This document shows positions 48,463 through 61,000 of a DNA stretch of 64,000 nucleotides, piece by piece. Source of the DNA: Phoenix dactylifera (taxonomy: Eukaryota > Streptophyta > Magnoliopsida > Arecales > Arecaceae); the NCBI RefSeq assembly GCF_009389715.1, contig NC_052407.1, positions 1,248,501 through 1,312,500 on the forward strand. Direction: 5' to 3'. The position numbers were made by a program, and so were the translations under genes. Numbering within the stretch: position 1 is the stretch's first letter; the number at the start of each line of letters is the position of its first letter. Below the pieces are notes generated by a model. That model was not told the DNA's origin, did not search any database, and saw only the letters and a list, made by a program, of their open reading frames with translations.

Positions 48463-49294
48463 ATAGGAGAGGCTGAGAGAGATGAGGTCTCCTTTGAAAT
48501 CACATCTCATGTAGGCGGATTGGGACATCCCATCCACTTACTTAATGCAAGTCTTGGGCACTCTAAATTCAACCACATCTCATGTATCAATTTCTGCAAG
48601 TCAGACCAATCCCGTCATAATATATGGTAAGAGGAACTTCTTGGGTTCATGAAATGGGCGACTCATAGCATTACTTTTGATAAACTGGTCACCCGCCAAA
48701 GAACCGACTTACATCAGGTCAGGACCAATGTCACGCATAGAGCCAATGTTCCAGATATCAGTTAGGTCTTCTCGTTTCTCTACCTTATCTCATACTTCAT
48801 GGCTGCAACAAACATTCTCAACCATGGTTTTTATCCTCATATATCACATAAAGCTGGCAATTAAAAAAGAAGAAGAAGAAGAAGATAGAGGCTTCTTTCA
48901 GGTGAAGGCTATCTGGAGAAGTATGTTAAGAAAAAACAAGATAGCATATGGCAATACTAGCTAGTTCTTTTATTGTTTTCACATTTCCCGTGGTGGTTGT
49001 TGGCTCAAAGAGTAGAAACTATATGAAAACTGTGGAAGAAATAATTAAAAAGCAAAAAACAAATGAACCAAAATATCCGAAACCGAAAGCACGGATTTCC
49101 CTCTACCCGTTCATGACGCTGGTAAGAGTAAAACATGCTGCGGCTCCTTTCAGCTCATTCTCAGAAGCATGCTTCGATGACTTCACCGTGTCCTTCAGCG
49201 ACAACTCAGAGCTTAAAAAATTAAAAACATGAACCAATCATCAGATACATATAGCGTTCATATAAAACTTCATTCTACGTCAAAACAGACGGGC
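48463..49294. other. Spacer between copia-3 and the LBD gene
   Basis: May continue the repeat that copia-3 interrupted, but I could not join it to the LINE remnant by recognisable protein. The rest is probably 3' flank of the LBD gene. No gene seen. Confidence 0.35.
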
Positions 49295-49918
49295 TCATTG
49301 ATCCAACCTTGATTCACAGGCAGGATCTTCGTCTACAGTATCAAAGTATGGTGATATTTCATCATATTCATGCTCCACTCCTGAATGAGTTTGGGTACTG
49401 CCACTGTCGTAGGAATTATGAGTCCAAAATGCTTCGACGTTCTTGTTATTATCAACGTCGATGTTGGTGCGGCTATCCGCAATGGAAATTAGAGTAGGTA
49501 GGGTGTCGAAAGGCAGATGGTTAGATGTATTGGCAGTAATAGGAAAGGAGGATGATGAGGACAACTGGTGGTGGTGGCGATGGAGAGAAAGCTGTGCATT
49601 GATGGCATCCAGCTCTAATTGAATGTGCTGAATCTGGAGATGGAGATTGAAGATAAGGCCTAGACAGCCATGTACAGGATGGCGATCGCGGACGTTGGCC
49701 TCGTAGATGATAGAACGCATGGCCTCGGCCTTCTGCGGCGGTTCGAGGTTGTTGAGGATCTTCAGGATGTTGCTGACGCCGAAGAGGCGGTGGGCGTTCT
49801 GGAACTGCTTGGGCTGGTCAGGAGGGAAGTAAGGGGCGAGCGGACAGTCGGCGGAGCACCTGCGACGCTGGTATTTGCACGCTGCGCATGCCTGCCTCGT
49901 CCCGCCCTTCGCCGCCAT
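49295..49918 (-). CDS. LOB-domain (LBD) transcription factor, class I, LBD22/27-like
   Basis: Intact 207-residue single-exon reading frame from ATG 49918 to TGA 49295. The LOB domain starts near residue 9 with the zinc-binding CX2CX6CX3C motif (Cys11, Cys14, Cys21, Cys25 in CAACKYQRRRC). It continues with PLAPYFPPDQPKQFQNAHRL, the GAS-type block FGVSNILKILNN, the conserved VRDRHPVHGCLG, and a leucine-rich coiled-coil segment (LQIQHIQLELDAINAQL) for dimerisation. The DQPK..FQNAH wording and PVHGCLG are typical of the LBD22/LBD27 branch; LBD27 acts in pollen microspore division in Arabidopsis (family knowledge, transfer is inference). The C-terminal half is Ser/Thr/Asp-rich and acidic. It is nuclear by family. 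The neighbouring TTC38 gene is on the same strand, more than 2 kb upstream of this gene's start, with no sign of co-regulation. Confidence 0.93.
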   Translation of the reverse strand: MAAKGGTRQACAACKYQRRRCSADCPLAPYFPPDQPKQFQNAHRLFGVSNILKILNNLEPPQKAEAMRSIIYEANVRDRHPVHGCLGLIFNLHLQIQHIQLELDAINAQLSLHRHHHQLSSSSSFPITANTSNHLPFDTLPTLISIADSRTNIDVDNNKNVEAFWTHNSYDSGSTQTHSGVEHEYDEISPYFDTVDEDPACESRLDQ

Positions 49919-51186
49919 CAGTTGGCTGCCTTCTCCTTATGAGGAGGAGGTTGGTGGTCGTGAGTCGTGACGTTCATGGGTTGGTGCTGTTTTTGAATGT
50001 TTCCGGGAGCGTAGAGGGAAAACAGAAGGGGTTGTGGAAGATCCAGACGGGTGGAACTTCCGGATTTGGCGTAGGGGCGAGTGAATGGTAGTTTTGGAGT
50101 GAAGACGAAGTCAGAGGGGCAAGAGACGTGGCCGCTGTGGTGGAAGTTGGAATTGGCACGTGCAATGGATTTTTAGATGAGCTTCTGGCACGTTTAAGCC
50201 CCGAAACGGGAACAAAGTTATCTCTGACTGCTATCTAAAAGTCAATTTTAGATTACTAATAATCCGCATTTTGGATAATTTAATTTTTGATAATTTAAAA
50301 TTACTATTTTTAGCATGCTAAGTTTGAGTGATTAAAGATCTCGTGGTATCCACAATTAACATATTTAGTATGCCACCGAAATCTAAGATGATTGACTACA
50401 TATTATCAAAACTATCTAGTATGCCATAGAAATCTAAGATGATTGACTACGTATTACCAAAACTATTCTTAACATTTACCGAAAATCTAAGATCATTGAC
50501 TACGTATTACCAAAACTATTCCTAACATTTATGTGTTACACGAAAATCTAAGATCATTTGGATTGTCGTCTTCTAGTAAATGATGAGACTAGAAAACTTG
50601 ATGCTCTAATTAGATGAACTCGACCAAAAATTTTTGATGAACCGGTGTGGATTCAAGTGGTCCAAACATGGTAAAGTATACGGCATTCCTATTCATTAAG
50701 ATTGTTGGATGATAAGTTCAGAAGGCTGATATATGGTAATCCAAAAAGAGTTCAAATAAGGGTAAATTACTTCAATAGAAAACTAGAAAGATCTAAAATT
50801 CTCTCTTGCATACTTTAGCAGCTTACTTTTTGTCTCAAGCTCACCAAATGAAAATAAAATCTTTTTTCCTCTCTAAATTTATTTTGGTTACCAAATTATT
50901 GAAAATTAACTTTGTCCTCTAATTATTTTTCCATTTTTCTCCTCTAACGAGACAGCTAACTAAACCATACATTAGTAAGTGCAAGATCCATTCACTTATA
51001 AATGGCAATATAGCACTTTAGATGTGTTGGCAACCATGAAACTAGCATCATCCAGTTATCCTAGTCCAATATGATATCACAATGTAACATGCGACAAATT
51101 AGATAGGTAAAATAAATGTTATGCCGTGATAGAGTTCATCTTAGCTAAATCGTCTGACATTAACCATTTCCAGAACATTATAGATA
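49919..51186. other. Upstream region of the LBD gene and spacer
   Basis: The first about 250 bp are moderately GC-rich leader or promoter. Then AT-rich sequence with a four-unit tandem repeat at 50381-50570. No other gene seen. Confidence 0.4.
50381..50570. repeat. 50-60 bp tandem repeat, four units
   Basis: Units start at 50381, 50432, 50485 and 50546 and share ATCTAAGATGATTGACTAC (G or C variant) and ATTACCAAAACTAT. About 460 bp upstream of the LBD start codon; possibly promoter structure, otherwise a simple minisatellite. Confidence 0.8.
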
Positions 51187-51510
51187 GAATTTTTTGCATG
51201 CATACCCTTCTAAATATTAGAATTTGCGCAAATACCCTCCCAAAATTAATATTTTCATGTATATCCCCACCAAACACTTGTTTTATGTGTACTCTCTTCT
51301 TCTTCTTTTTTTTTTTTGTGTGTGTGTGTACCCATATCATCCAACGCTGTTAAGAAGTTAGTGATTTAAAATTAAAATAACGAAAATATCATTAATAAGT
51401 AAACATGCAAAAAAAATAAAAAAAATATAGGGGTATACATAGAAATAGAAATTTTGAAGAATATTTATACAATTTTATATATTTAGGAGGGTATATACAC
51501 AAAAAAATTC
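51187..51510. mobile_element. MITE family M, copy 1
   Basis: About 324 bp with TIRs. The left end GAATTTTTTGCATGCATACCC is inverse-complementary to the right end, and both carry CCTNCTAAATAT. The interior has CATATCATCCAAC and GATTTAAAATTAAAATAAC. Non-coding. Confidence 0.7.
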
Positions 51511-51603
51511 TTAATTTTTTGCATAAATATCCTTTTAAATATTGAAATTTTTTTGAATGCCATCCAAATTGATATAAAAATTACATGAATAGAAATAAAA
51601 AAT

Positions 51604-51910
51604 TAAAAAATTTTATATATAAACCCTTCTAAATATATAAAATTGCATAAATATCTCCACATAGTGTTATTTGTATATCTACCTTTATAATATTTCTTTT
51701 TGCATATCTGCCCATTGAGGGTATTCCAGTTATTTTTAATTTTAAATCGCGAATTTTTTAATGGTGTTAGATGATGTGGGCATATAAGCAAAAAAAATAA
51801 AAGGTATAAACGCAACATAAGTATTTATGAAAGTATATATGTAAATATCAATTTTAGAAGGATATTTATGCAAATTTTAATATTTAGGAGGATATGTGCA
51901 CAACAAATCC
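51604..51910. mobile_element. MITE family M, copy 2, inverted relative to copy 1
   Basis: About 307 bp, with ends AACCCTTCTAAATATATAA and, inversely, ATATTTAGGAGGATATG. Its centre (TTAATTTTAAATCGCGAATT, GTTAGATGATGTGGG) is the reverse complement of the centre of copy 1. An extra TIR fragment lies between the copies at about 51517-51560. Confidence 0.7.
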
Positions 51911-52089
51911 TTGCAAAGTGATGTCCAACCCAAAAAAAACCCAAACACTTGGTTCTTTTCAACAATATATGCATTAATAACATCTTTCTCGCACAATAAA
52001 ACCGTTAATGACACACTGATAAAAACTAAGTGCCTTTACTGACATTATTACTGATAAATGAAGGAGCGAACAGCTTAATTCCAGACCAT

Positions 52090-55000
52090 TTATCTAAAAT
52101 AAGCAAGCTCTAGAGCCTTTGCCTTTTCAGCTGCAACGGAAGCATTTGGCCTGCCCTCCATAGTATATGCCGTCGCCTGGACAAGCCATGCAAACTATGA
52201 TGAATAAATTGCATAAAGCAATCCCCCACATAATTCCTACAGGCAGCACAATGCAGGGGTTTTACAATAGCTTCTAGATGAAATGTGAAGCAACCTTTTA
52301 CCTTGTTAACATATGCATAAGACCATCTGTTCATTCAAGCACTTTCTATATTGACACGAATCGATTTTATCTTATTATTGTACCTATGGTGTGCCTAGAA
52401 ACTGTATACCAGCTTGCAGCTATATAATTACAAGCATAGTTCTTCCCAGAAGTATGTAATCATGATTAATAGGTTTCCATGAAATGCATCTAGTAAAAAG
52501 AATATTAGATGCAATCAGACATGAGGAACCAAGAGAAACAAATGAGGGAAGAGAAGATCATGTGGAAGCATCTCAGAAAAAAACCACATGACCCAGAACG
52601 TGCCCGAACTTATTTGTGTAAAATTTGTGGAAAGTAGAGAGAAAAAATGAAAATGAAGGAGAACAAAATTTTAATGGTCAACTGACATGGAAGACAAATA
52701 AAAGCTCGTTCATCAAGCAGAGATACCCAAAAGTCCAATTATCGGATATGCTTGCAAGTGAGGATAATCCAAGAGTTCTTTAGACAAGAGTGAACTGAAG
52801 AAGACTTTAGACACGCAACAAAGATGTCACAACAAAGATGTCACAAACCAAGAATCGAAGACGTTGGCTTTCAATATAGTCAGGGCAAATCCAGAAAGTT
52901 GTGGGATCTTCAAGGCTCTGTTAAAGTTTCCAACACAATAAGTTCGTGCCTTGCACTTTGAACTTGCATACCGTTTATATGACTGCCAAGAATTTAAACC
53001 CTGTGATACCCATGGGCGCAAATGACAAATAGGCAAGACGTATGAACGCTCTCTCACTCTCTCTCTCTCTCCATGTATCATGGGCATATAATTTTGCACA
53101 CATAATATGAATTTAGAACCTTTGCTTTTTGAAACAATAAGGGATTTTTATATGATTGCCAAAGGTCCGCTATATTGGTCCATGCAGAGATCAAAATCAA
53201 ATCAGAAAGAAAAAATATGAAGACAAATATAGAGGATCTGATTATAGAGCATACCAGCAAGCGCCACAAGAAAGGTGCCCCATCCCTTATGCTAACTTGT
53301 TTCTCAATTTCTTCAATTGCTGTAGTGCACAAAAATAATATCAGTTCTACAAAGAAAGAGGGGGAAAAACTTGGGATTTAACTAACAGAACTTCGCCTAC
53401 CCTTGGAGGCTTGTCCAACTTTCAACAAAACAATGATCCAAACTTCATTGAAGACATCAAGTTGTTCATCAGATGCTCCAATGATCTAAAATACATATAT
53501 AGAAAGAAAACTCACTCAGACCCTGGCAGAATGAAAATGCTTTCATTATAAAATGATTATATTGTAGGAAGTAGTCATACTTTGAAGTCAATGGCATTAA
53601 ATTTTGGACCAAGAATGTCAAACACTTTCTGATAATTGCCCCTTCCATATTCGTAAATGGCTTCTGCAAGCTGAAATTTAATTGAAAATAAGTCTAGTGG
53701 ATTAATCAACTTTCCAGCAAGACAGAATTAAACACTTTCAACTACCCAAATAAGAAGTGTTTCCTTATTAATTTAAAATAAAAAAAAGGATTCAGACTTT
53801 GATATAACAGCAGAAACATTGTTATCAAATATTAGTGAAATGATTTGAGTACTAAAGAGTAATATGCTGAAATGCAAGGATTTGCAATAATAATAGTAGT
53901 ATATGACAACAGAAAACAACAATTTGAATCATGGGTGGCACCTAGTAATACCTAACAAGTCATAAGCAATACCAGCAAATATAAAATGTCTCAAACAAGC
54001 TCCATGCGGCCATGAAATTCCTCCAAAATAGGCCTATGTTATCTGAAATATGCAAATGGCTGTCTTGGATTACTATTTCAGTTTAGTCTGCCGAAAACCC
54101 TAAAACTTTTAAGCAAAAGATTTCATTTCAGCAAGAGGAAAACCACAAAATCTACAAGGCTTCAACATGACACTCAAACCATGAAATCTATATGAATGCC
54201 CTCAAAGCATCAATGTACAAGATTTATTCCTTCGCAAAGCCAAAGCTCATCCATGCTCATGTAACACCTTTGTAGTGGATAACAATTATGTATGCTTCTT
54301 TCGGACTTTGCTCTCTAATCAATTAAATAGACCTACAAATCACAAGCTATAGCCACTAATCTGCAACTCAATCTAAATGTAAATTGTTAGCTCCTAAACT
54401 CCTAACTTTCTTAGATTCTTTAAATAAGAAATATAGAACAAGTCATAACTGTGGAGGGTAAGCCTTGGCGCAATAGTACGGTTACTCCAAGTTGACTTAG
54501 AGGTCACAAGTTCGAAATATAGGAACAGCCTCTTTGCACAAGGGGATAAGGCTGCGTACATCTGACTCTCCTCAAACCCCGCAATAGCAGGAACAATGTG
54601 CATTGGGCTGCCCCTTTAGGAAAAATTCAAAATGTCCTGTACCTAAATTCCTAATTGAATTTAAACATGTGAAGGAAACCTAAAATACACCAAATGCACG
54701 CTATCAGGTCTCACACTGAAGGACTAGGAGAAATTCCTCCGCCTCTACGTCAGACGAATCTTGAAGCTAGTATATAACATCTAGTATATTGGAAAGATAG
54801 GACAAAAGGATGCTTTCACATTGCTAACTCTGATAGAACTAACTGATGGATCTGTTATCCTATCACTTCTACCTATCAGTGTGCTTGAGGGAGCTCCTCA
54901 CATTTAAGTGTCCTGTTGACCTATAAGTGAGCAACAATGCATCTAGGATGTTCTGCTGCACCAATCATGTGTTGACCTCTAACAAAGAAATATCAGGTCA

Positions 55001-58000
55001 GTGTAGGGGCGCAGGTAAAGCACCAAAATATAGCAACCATTAACAATCTTCCATATAAAAAGGTTTCAAAAAATGCTACACAAATGCTAGTGCATATCTG
55101 AATATTTTTGAGACATGGATAAATCAACAAGAAAACAGAGATGTAAATGATGCCTACTGGTATCCCCCTTTGCATTATGTGTTGTTTCTTCCTGCCCATC
55201 GAATAGATCCTAATAACAATGAACAGTTATCAGAAAAACAGGAAAATATGTCATGGTTCCCACAAATTACATGAATGTAGGTTACTTCCTACCTTGACTT
55301 CATGGACTTGAGTAGGTCCTCTGCTTTATGTATCTTGTTTGTACTAGCTAAGGCCCACAGTGCCAACAGATCAAGCAACCACTCCATATGCCATATAGAC
55401 TGCAGAAGGTACAGTGCACACAGAGTTATTAATTGAACCACAATTAAGCATAAAGGAGCATACTGCAACGTACTTCAGTTACAATTATTTTTCCAAAGGT
55501 TTTAAGAACTGATTTTGGTACCTGTAACAGTACGCAACTGCTACACCTTGTATCGGGTATTAATGTGGTTTACTCCTTCAGAACAACACTAAATGCAGAT
55601 GGTGCTGGTAATACTTCCCAACCAGTATGGTACATTACTCAAAACCATGAATTTTTCCTTCTAACCTTTTGCCACCGTTAAGCTCACCTCAAGGGTTTCT
55701 AGTACTGTTTATAACCAAGAACCCTAATAGCTCTACCATTGACTCAATGATGGTAATTAATGTTTATGCTACATCAAACATTTAACCGAACATGTGAACA
55801 GGGGCTTGCACCAGTGGTCATACCCCTCTACTTAGCAAACAGATGTTCTAGGTTAAATTCCTGAGTGGTGCATCCCGAAAAAACCTGGACCTAATTAATC
55901 ATGGTGTATGTAGGTCTCCCTCCCTTTCTCTAAAAAAAGATGGGGGGCAGGAAGCAAACATGAACAGATATGGCCAACCATACAGACCTGGTTTACTATG
56001 CCTATGAGATAAAAGTATACAACATTGATAGAAAACATCTGAAGTGTCTAAAAATGGGGGTGGGTAAGAAAGCAGATATAAGTCCTGAAGTAAGTGATGT
56101 TCTCATAAGCCCAGACAGGTAGGATCACTTGATAGGAATAGGTAGATCTAGAATTTTAAGAAATAAAAGTTGCATAAATTTCATATTTGACAATACAATA
56201 CATAAATATTACTTCAGATGCTTTAAGTATCAAGGTTCACCATCTCGGTACCAGACCCTATACCGGTGCCACACTAGCATAGTGTCGGTATGGTACGGTA
56301 CGAAATTTTTTTGACGTACCGAATATTGGTAAGCCACCCGTACCGGATACCAGTATCGAACCAGTATAGTATGGTACGTCGATACAGCATACCTTGCTAA
56401 GTGTGGTCGTAATTAACTATGATAAAATAGTACTCTAGAGAGCAGATTGAAAGCATTAGAAGTTAATAAGAGATTCTAGCCACTTGGTGTTAGAAAAAAC
56501 TTTCTAGACTTTAGTTTGTTTATATATAGCTATTCAACAAGCTTAGGTTATCTTTGTATGAAATGGTGCTTCATTTAGACTTTACATGCAGAAATCAAAG
56601 AGTTTTTATTTGCAAGATAAGTTGTCAAGAACAAAAATTAGTTACCTTATCCTCAAGTCGATCTGCTAGTGTCAACAACCTTTCCTCGATATAACCCATG
56701 TGGTCCCGCACATAGACCCGCATCAATAAGCCTAGAGCATTTACATATACCTGAATGCATGAGACAATTTTGAGTACTGCAAACTAGGATGTGCTGACAA
56801 GAATATCTATAATTATACCTCTCCTGGCTCAGCATCGCTTTGTTCCAGTTCCTTCCAGATATAGTGATCATAAACTTCTAGAACTTTGGGCAGTGGAGAA
56901 TCACCTTCTAGATAACAAACAGCAACATGCCACCAATTGTGAGTATACCTGAAAATAGAATCAGCAAAGCATCTAAATTGTTTGAAGGAAATCCCGCACT
57001 TTATTTCCTAGAAATTTGAAAATTTACAACATAATATGATAAAAACCTCCATACATGAACGAGGAGTAGGAACTCCACAAGGAAGAACAAGCTTCCATGA
57101 AATCCACGGCTTCTTTAAAACGACATTCATACTGAAAAACATGGCATAACTTCATGGAGAAAAAAGTCAATTTTTGAATCTAGTAGATACAATACATATA
57201 ATGTTTGGAATCACTTCTTATTACAAAAGCTACAATTTAAGAAATAAAGAAAAAAGAGGTTATAGTGTTGCACTGGATAGTGATTCTGTGCATCAAGAAT
57301 CAAGAGTCAGAAGTGGACTTCAAAAGGCATCCATATAGTATGTTATAATGATTGCTTTATGTAGATTAACTGTTCATATGTATACTCTAGGGTGCATGAG
57401 GAGCGATAAATTGAAGGAAGGCCCAGTAAGTGGTAAATTTAGTGTTTCTCGCAAGACAGTGGAGGTGAAGGTCTAAATGGGCTACAAGCATCTTGTGTAT
57501 TGTGCAAATTCACAGCTAAAGGAAAGGATCCACTAACCAAATGCTAGAGCTGCCACAGTGCTACAAGTTCCAGCTGACAAGAAAGATTGCACTTGTAAAG
57601 GACCTTTTCCCAATTTCAAGAATTGAAAATAACTCTCCCCCACCATCCAGTAATGTGGTTAGTCCATTTCTTACTGCTATCTCCTGCCTCTTGTTCTTCT
57701 TTATGGCCATTTCTCAGTGCCTTTTCCGTCGCTGAAGCAGCTAATGATCAAAGGTCATCCATGGTGATGTTTGATAATGAATGCACATCAACAGACATTG
57801 ACCACCCTAGTAATAAGGTACGTGAGCCTGTATTTTCTTTTCTGAATTCTCTAACTATATTGGGCACTACTGCATCCTAAGAGATATACAGCTCGAATCA
57901 CTAATCCAAAGTCATAAATCTGTATTTCTCAGTTTACTCCCACATGTCAAGTCATGAGGTTGTAATAAGCATAAGTCTATTAGGTTCCATGTATCCATCC

Positions 58001-61000
58001 CAAAAGCACTTGAGAAAATGTCTTGCCTGACTTACCTATCAGTATCATTTTTCATATGATATATAGGGTCCTTGAAATTATTATAAATCATAACTCTTCA
58101 CATAAAAGAACCTCAGAGCACAAGTAGGGGATGCAAATACATTGCAGACACTGGTAACTTATCAATGTTAACGAGGTGCTATGGAATAGAGCATCACAAA
58201 CCATGTTTTTGTCCAACAATTTTTCCTATAAGAAAGGAAAAGGAAAAAAGCAGATAGAAAAAACTATAAAATACATGGCCAAACATGCAACAATTGGCTT
58301 TATGTCATAGTCATAGTCGCAAAAATCACCAAAATGTAATGAGCTTAACATATTTTTTATAGTTCCATCACTCATTTTTTGTACTACACAATTGACCAAG
58401 CATTACCACAATATACAGTTATCAGACCTTTTGCACTTTTATCTGTGTATTGCACCATTATTCTTGGCATTTAAAAATTTTATCATCATTTTCACTTTAA
58501 GAACAAACATTTGTCTTCATGAGGTCCCAAAATCCATAAAGGATAAGCCGTATGCATGCCATGACTTATTATTCAAGTAAACAAATAATTGAAAAGTAAC
58601 TTTTTGAGAAATCAACATAAGGCCATATGGATGTTTACCTTATGAAGACCCTAAAAGATTTCACTTACATTATGTTGTGACCACAAGTCATGTTTGTTGA
58701 TGTCAATTCCTTTCCTTGCAGCCTTCTCAGCTTCAGACATCCTTCCAAGCTCTAATAATGGAAAAGCAAGCATGCCATAGATGTAGCTCTGATCTTCATT
58801 TTGTGGCAGTACCTAATTAATAATTGACTATTAAACTTGCAAAGAAACGAGCATCACTACATTATTTATTAATAGTTTATTAATGTAGTACAATAAAATA
58901 AACAGAGGCTTCCGCACAAACACAGAAAGCTTCCTATTGATTATTAAAATAATTTAGGAGGTTGAAGGCTGAAAACAAGGATACGATTGGAAGTTATTGC
59001 AGAGCAGCTAGATCTTAACATTTACATGCTTTTACATTAAGGCAACCTGTTCGACTAGATTCAGTGATAAATCAGCCCGACCCATGTAGAAGCATAGGAT
59101 CTGAGCCCTCTTAAGTGACACCAGATCTTTAGGGAACTCCATCAGCAACTGCAAAAACAAGCATCATGGTAAGCAATGATGGCTCAACAGCCCCCCTGAG
59201 AAAATATTGACTTTCCTTGAGAACAAAAACAATATGCTAGCAAATTGATGCACAACCTAAATATTTTATTAAAAAAATCTTATTTCTTCATTAATCAATA
59301 ACTATTAATATAAATCAGTAGTTAATGAAAGAGTGGAAAACTATCTAAAAGATTACATTAACAACCAGAAACCATTCAAAAGGGGACAATTAAGTCAAAA
59401 GATGCACCTTGTGACAGCTAATTGAACATTCATATTTTGGAAGGAACAAGTTGACTGCAAGTAGAATGAAGAGAAATTGACTAATCACCTAAGAGAAAGT
59501 ACAAAGTTGACTGGAACACTCACGTCTTTGAGCTCCCATCACAAAGTTCTGACCCTGTTAAGGTATTATACAGCTGGTGTACAGAGACCAATGGAAATCC
59601 TGTTGCATCACAATCACATGAAGCATGACATCCCCGATCCACAGAGATGGAGTCAGATAGCTTCAGTTTTACAAAAGTGAATCAAGGCAGGTAGTTCCTG
59701 ATTGGGATATAATTTTCACAAAGGAAGCCAACAATGTTGCTGCCACTAATTATTCAATTGATGCCTAGAGGAAAATACAAGACATCTTTTTCCATCTAAA
59801 GCATTATATCCCGCCAAACTTGAAGAAGAGAAAATTCTTTCCTTTTCATTAGATAATCAGCATGTAGTTAATTTCAAAATAAAATACTAGCCACAAACTT
59901 GTTCCCAAGAGATATGGGCACATGATATTGGAAAAACAAAGTTGCCCATAATTTGATTAACGCAGAATGTGAAAGATGATTCCCAAAGAAAATTCCAAAA
60001 AGAATAGGATGCAATAAAACAGTAACCCATAGGAAACTTCTTAGAAAAAGAATGCAATATCAACTACACAATAGATTAATGCTCTGGGTAGGTAAGAAAG
60101 CAGAAGAATTGCAGCAGACCAGGTCTCTATGGGAACAAGCCAAACAAGGAACCACTATGGTCCCACATGTATCGGTATATCCTCCTATAGATGAATCAAA
60201 AGAACCATCATAGTGTTGCATGTCTCTGCTACAAACTTGTGAACCTTAAAAATGCAGCCATAAAGAGAATAATTATGGCTGCAATCTATCAACATTTGTT
60301 GAATAATGACAACAATGTTACAAAATGATATCACATTAAAAGAAGCTCAAGCAATTATTGGATGTGATATAAAATCATAAGAACATCTGAAACAGCCTAT
60401 GGTTGCAGCTCCACCAATCATAAAGTTTACCACAATGGATTCCCTGGTTGGAGGATTTTCCACAACAAGTGGATAGGATTATCTATTTGGGGCCTTGAAG
60501 TTAAGTGCTTTCAAATGGGAAATCAAACATCAGAATTTAAGCAAACTAAGCATCAGTTTACTGCAAACTGAAATTTATGAAGGGAAACAAATGAGTGTTT
60601 CCAAGAGTATCCCAAATCAAAGAGTCTCATGTGGGCAAGAGAGCATCCCTTTTTCCAACAAAAACAGATCGTATAAAGTGTAGATTTTTCACTTCCTGCT
60701 TTTATGTCTTCTGCTGATCTTGTAGAACTATCATATTGGGGTAGACTTGTGTATTCTATTTTAAGTAAGATTGGTGTCTATTGTATAACTTTGGTTAGGA
60801 AGTCATATCCTAAATTTTGTTATAAAGATATTTTGGTTTCACTTCACAAGAGATTCCAGCAGGATCAAACTTTCATCATTTTAGAAAGTTCTGTTTTTTT
60901 TAAAATAATTGTCAGAAGATGATTTAGATTTCCAAAAGAGAGAATATTTTCATCTTGCAATCAGAATTTTGCAACATTTTAATAAAACAGTGGTTCTCTT

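Noticed and set aside
49888..50091. Plus-strand frames over the LBD start
   Set aside because: Antisense to the LOB-domain N-terminus with no independent support.
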